Shown here: positions 4,381 through 5,943 of the stretch, one piece after another | Layout of the letters: each line of letters starts with the position of its first letter | Numbering within the stretch: the stretch's first letter is position 1 | Assembly (NCBI GenBank): GCA_015061765.1 | Contig: SUVZ01000257.1 | Span: 1 to 5,943 of the forward strand | Source: Lentisphaerota bacterium | Lineage (GTDB): Bacteria > Verrucomicrobiota > Kiritimatiellia > RFP12 > UBA1067 | DNA: 5,943 nt | Reading direction: 5' to 3' | Notes under the pieces: generated by a model | The model's database searches: none | What the model was told of the DNA's origin: nothing | The model's input: the letters and a program-made list of their open reading frames with translations, nothing else | Translations under genes and position numbers: made by a program

Positions 4381-5943
4381 AAGATTGACTTAGAGGAATA
4401 CTCGCCTTTTCCACGAACGACATAACCATCAACCCCGTTCACCTGAGTCCAGCGCCAATCACACTTTTTTAGAAGATTATCAAACTCCTCTTTAGTCGGC
4501 ATACGCCAATTACCACCCCAATGCGCTTGCGCCGCATCATGATTAGAAGTTAGAACATAAGTACCATTCTTCTTTTCAATCCACCCTTTACTCTCCAATT
4601 CTGAAATACTTTTTCCGTATGTCGAAATATCGTATTTACTAAACGAGAAATTTGTATTATATCCTTTAGCAGTGACCCACTTGTCACCCTCTCGCTTATA
4701 CCCAATCGTGTCACCCCACCAGAAATAATAACCGTAATCTTCCGGTTTTTCCGCGCTGATATTCTTTGTCGCCCAATAAGGCCCATCTTCCCAAAGTTGA
4801 ACCTTATCTTGCGCTTCTTCCTTCAACGCAACCCTCTGTAATTTTAGACCGTGCCAATCAGCTGTCATGGCACCTAATCTACCTTCATACAATTTTCCAC
4901 CACACTCATACACTACCAAATAAGGTCCATAGTTTCCACCTCGTACAAGCTTCCACGTTGTTGGCAAAACATGATCCTTCTCGCCATCATTAAGTTTAGC
5001 CCCCCTTACTTCCTCACCGTCAATTGTAGCTATAACCTTTAATGAAGGTGCAAGATGCTTCTCGGCTTCTGCTTTCAGGTGAAGCGCCTTGGCATTATTC
5101 GCATCCCAACTAAGTACTTTTTCCGCTTCTTGCTTACACTTATCCCAACGCTCTGCTTTTTTATGACCATTCGCAACATCCAAAACGGCAGTGATGACAT
5201 CTGTCCGCAATGACGCAAAAAGCGACTCGGCTTCTTGGCGCTTTACCTTGCACTCATCAAACCGCTTTGCTTTAAATGCGGCAAGCGCTACGTTTTGAGC
5301 CTCTTGCGCCGCCCTGTACCCGCTTGGCAACGATCCTGCCGCATTCACTTCATCGGCACGGTCCTTGGCGCGCTCAATCTTCGGCAACAACTCCTTGCAT
5401 TCGTGGTATTTCGTCACGGAACCTTTTAGCGCAGTCGCAGCCATCAACGCTTGCGCATAGAAATTCGTTGCAATCACATACTTGGAATTTGCTTTTGCAT
5501 CATCGCCGGCACGACGATCATTCTCGAAGGCACGGATTTCCGATCCAAAGAACTCCTTTATTTCAGACGATTCGCCATCAATAAGATCATGTGCGCTTTG
5601 TGCTTTAGAAGAAAGTCGAAACACTTCGAGTTCAGCTTTGCGTTCCGCATCCTTCTCGGCTGCGATGCGTGCCGCTTCTGTCTTTCGAGCTCGTTCTTCG
5701 GCTTCTGCTTTTGCCTTCTTGGCCGCGATGCGTGCCGCTTCCTCTTTTTTCTTACGCTCCGCCTCGACCTTCTCTTTCTTGGCTTTCTCCTCAGCTATAC
5801 GCCGCGCCTCTTCGGCGGCCTTACGTGCCGCTTCCTCTTTTTGCTTTCTTTCCAACTCGGCTTTTTGTTCAAGGGCGATGCGTGCTTCTTCTTTTTCTTT
5901 TGCATCTTGCCAATACCATACGCCGCCGGCTAATCCCAAGACT
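4185..5943 (-). CDS. Membrane-anchored coiled-coil/TPR/PEGA-like protein with C-terminal Fib_succ_major/DUF1566-type lectin-like domain (5' end missing); probable receptor-kinase ectodomain
   Basis: The frame is open to the right edge, so the N-terminus is missing. Residues are counted from the TTG at 5939, which is not the true start. The end of a membrane helix (GLAGGVWYW) is followed by an Ala/Lys/Glu-rich coiled coil (about 11-108), TPR-like helices (about 112-296; FKAKRFDECKVKRQEAESLF, ERWDKCKQEAEKVL), a small beta domain resembling PEGA (about 298-372; ATIDGEEV, YGPYLVVYECGGKLYEG), then a Fib_succ_major/DUF1566-like domain (about 378-584) with WATKNI, YYFWWGD, AHWGGNWRMPTKEEFDNLL, LPCAG, FWSS and SVRP. 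The membrane-exit motif matches the kinase at 1-1079 in 15 of 17 residues, so a kinase domain probably lies upstream. The domain likely binds a ligand outside the cytoplasm. The last ~64 codons differ sharply in composition and look like a DGR variable region. The gene ends in TAG, 43 nt before the next kinase. Confidence 0.88.
   Translation of the reverse strand, partial: VLGLAGGVWYWQDAKEKEEARIALEQKAELERKQKEEAARKAAEEARRIAEEKAKKEKVEAERKKKEEAARIAAKKAKAEAEERARKTEAARIAAEKDAERKAELEVFRLSSKAQSAHDLIDGESSEIKEFFGSEIRAFENDRRAGDDAKANSKYVIATNFYAQALMAATALKGSVTKYHECKELLPKIERAKDRADEVNAAGSLPSGYRAAQEAQNVALAAFKAKRFDECKVKRQEAESLFASLRTDVITAVLDVANGHKKAERWDKCKQEAEKVLSWDANNAKALHLKAEAEKHLAPSLKVIATIDGEEVRGAKLNDGEKDHVLPTTWKLVRGGNYGPYLVVYECGGKLYEGRLGAMTADWHGLKLQRVALKEEAQDKVQLWEDGPYWATKNISAEKPEDYGYYFWWGDTIGYKREGDKWVTAKGYNTNFSFSKYDISTYGKSISELESKGWIEKKNGTYVLTSNHDAAQAHWGGNWRMPTKEEFDNLLKKCDWRWTQVNGVDGYVVRGKGEYSSKSIFLPCAGDGYGTSLRNAGSFGFFWSSVPGSDNSSSWFLGFYSGSHRADYYYRGSGRSVRPLQGFTK
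5662..5890 (-). repeat. Imperfect internal repeats encoding the coiled coil
   Basis: On the plus strand GCGATGCGTGCCGCTTC occurs at 5662-5678 and again at 5725-5741. Diverged copies are near 5818-5834 (CGTGCCGCTTC core) and 5875-5890 (GCGATGCGTGCTTCTT). They encode recurring EAARIAA / EEAARKAA / EEARIAL helix units at spacings of 21, 31 and 19 residues. All spacings are multiples of three nucleotides, so recombination between copies would change stalk length in frame. Confidence 0.65.

Noticed and set aside
4154..4432. Minus-strand open frame of 92 codons overlapping the end of the lectin-like gene, with a plus-strand counterpart at 4200-4388
   Set aside because: The A-poor, GC-rich tail leaves few stop codons in other frames. 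The Ala/Thr/Arg-rich translation looks like a by-product.
5937..5939. TTG at 5939 as a true start of the lectin-domain protein
   Set aside because: The frame is open to the window edge and the TTG falls inside a membrane helix, so the gene clearly begins beyond the window.
1..5943. DGR template repeat or reverse transcriptase within the window
   Set aside because: No second copy of the 4200-4380 sequence and no reverse transcriptase motif (such as YxDD in an open frame) was seen on either strand. If they exist, they lie outside the window.

Overview
The window holds four genes, all on the minus strand and closely spaced. In transcription order they are: the 3' part of a membrane-anchored protein ending in a C-type-lectin-like domain (5943-4185), a complete transmembrane Ser/Thr protein kinase (4141-1829), a small secreted protein with a zinc ribbon and GLQIG-type repeats (1818-1141), and the 5' part of a second Ser/Thr kinase (1079 to the left edge). 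The gaps are 43, 10 and 61 nt, with no convincing terminator in any of them, so a single operon is plausible. No stretch over 300 nt lacks a gene. I see no tRNA, rRNA, CRISPR array, transposase or reverse transcriptase.

The likely source is a member of the PVC superphylum, perhaps a gut- or sediment-type Kiritimatiellota or Lentisphaerota. This is an inference from gene style: clustered Hanks-type kinases with a single membrane helix and long alanine/lysine/glutamate-rich helical ectodomains, Fib_succ_major/DUF1566-type C-terminal domains, GLQIG repeat proteins, and in-frame repeat insertions. There is no phylogenetic marker in the window.

The genes look like a receptor-kinase locus. The first and fourth proteins share an almost identical membrane-exit motif (GGVWYWQDxKxKEEARI, 15 of 17 residues). 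The first is therefore probably the ectodomain of a kinase whose catalytic domain lies beyond the right edge, and the fourth probably carries a comparable ectodomain beyond the left edge. The expected architecture is cytoplasmic kinase, one membrane helix, coiled coil, TPR-like helices, PEGA-like domain, lectin-like tip.

The most interesting signal is at that tip. The last ~195 nt of the first gene change abruptly in composition: about 65% GC against about 40% just upstream by hand count, and coding-strand adenine falls to about 10%. They encode an FWSS...SVRP segment dominated by NNC codons for Y, S, D, N, H, R, G and F. This is the pattern expected of the variable region of a diversity-generating retroelement (DGR) target. 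No template repeat or reverse transcriptase is in the window, so this remains a hypothesis. A kinase receptor with a retroelement-diversified sensor tip is the candidate new system.

The middle kinase is unusual in another way. Its catalytic domain carries two in-frame repeat-like insertions: a 61-bp palindromic element that folds as two hairpins with complementary loops, and a G-rich segment encoding GDRGQESGV. All catalytic motifs remain intact. It ends in a zinc ribbon that topology places outside the cytoplasm, and the next gene encodes a secreted protein that also begins with a zinc ribbon.
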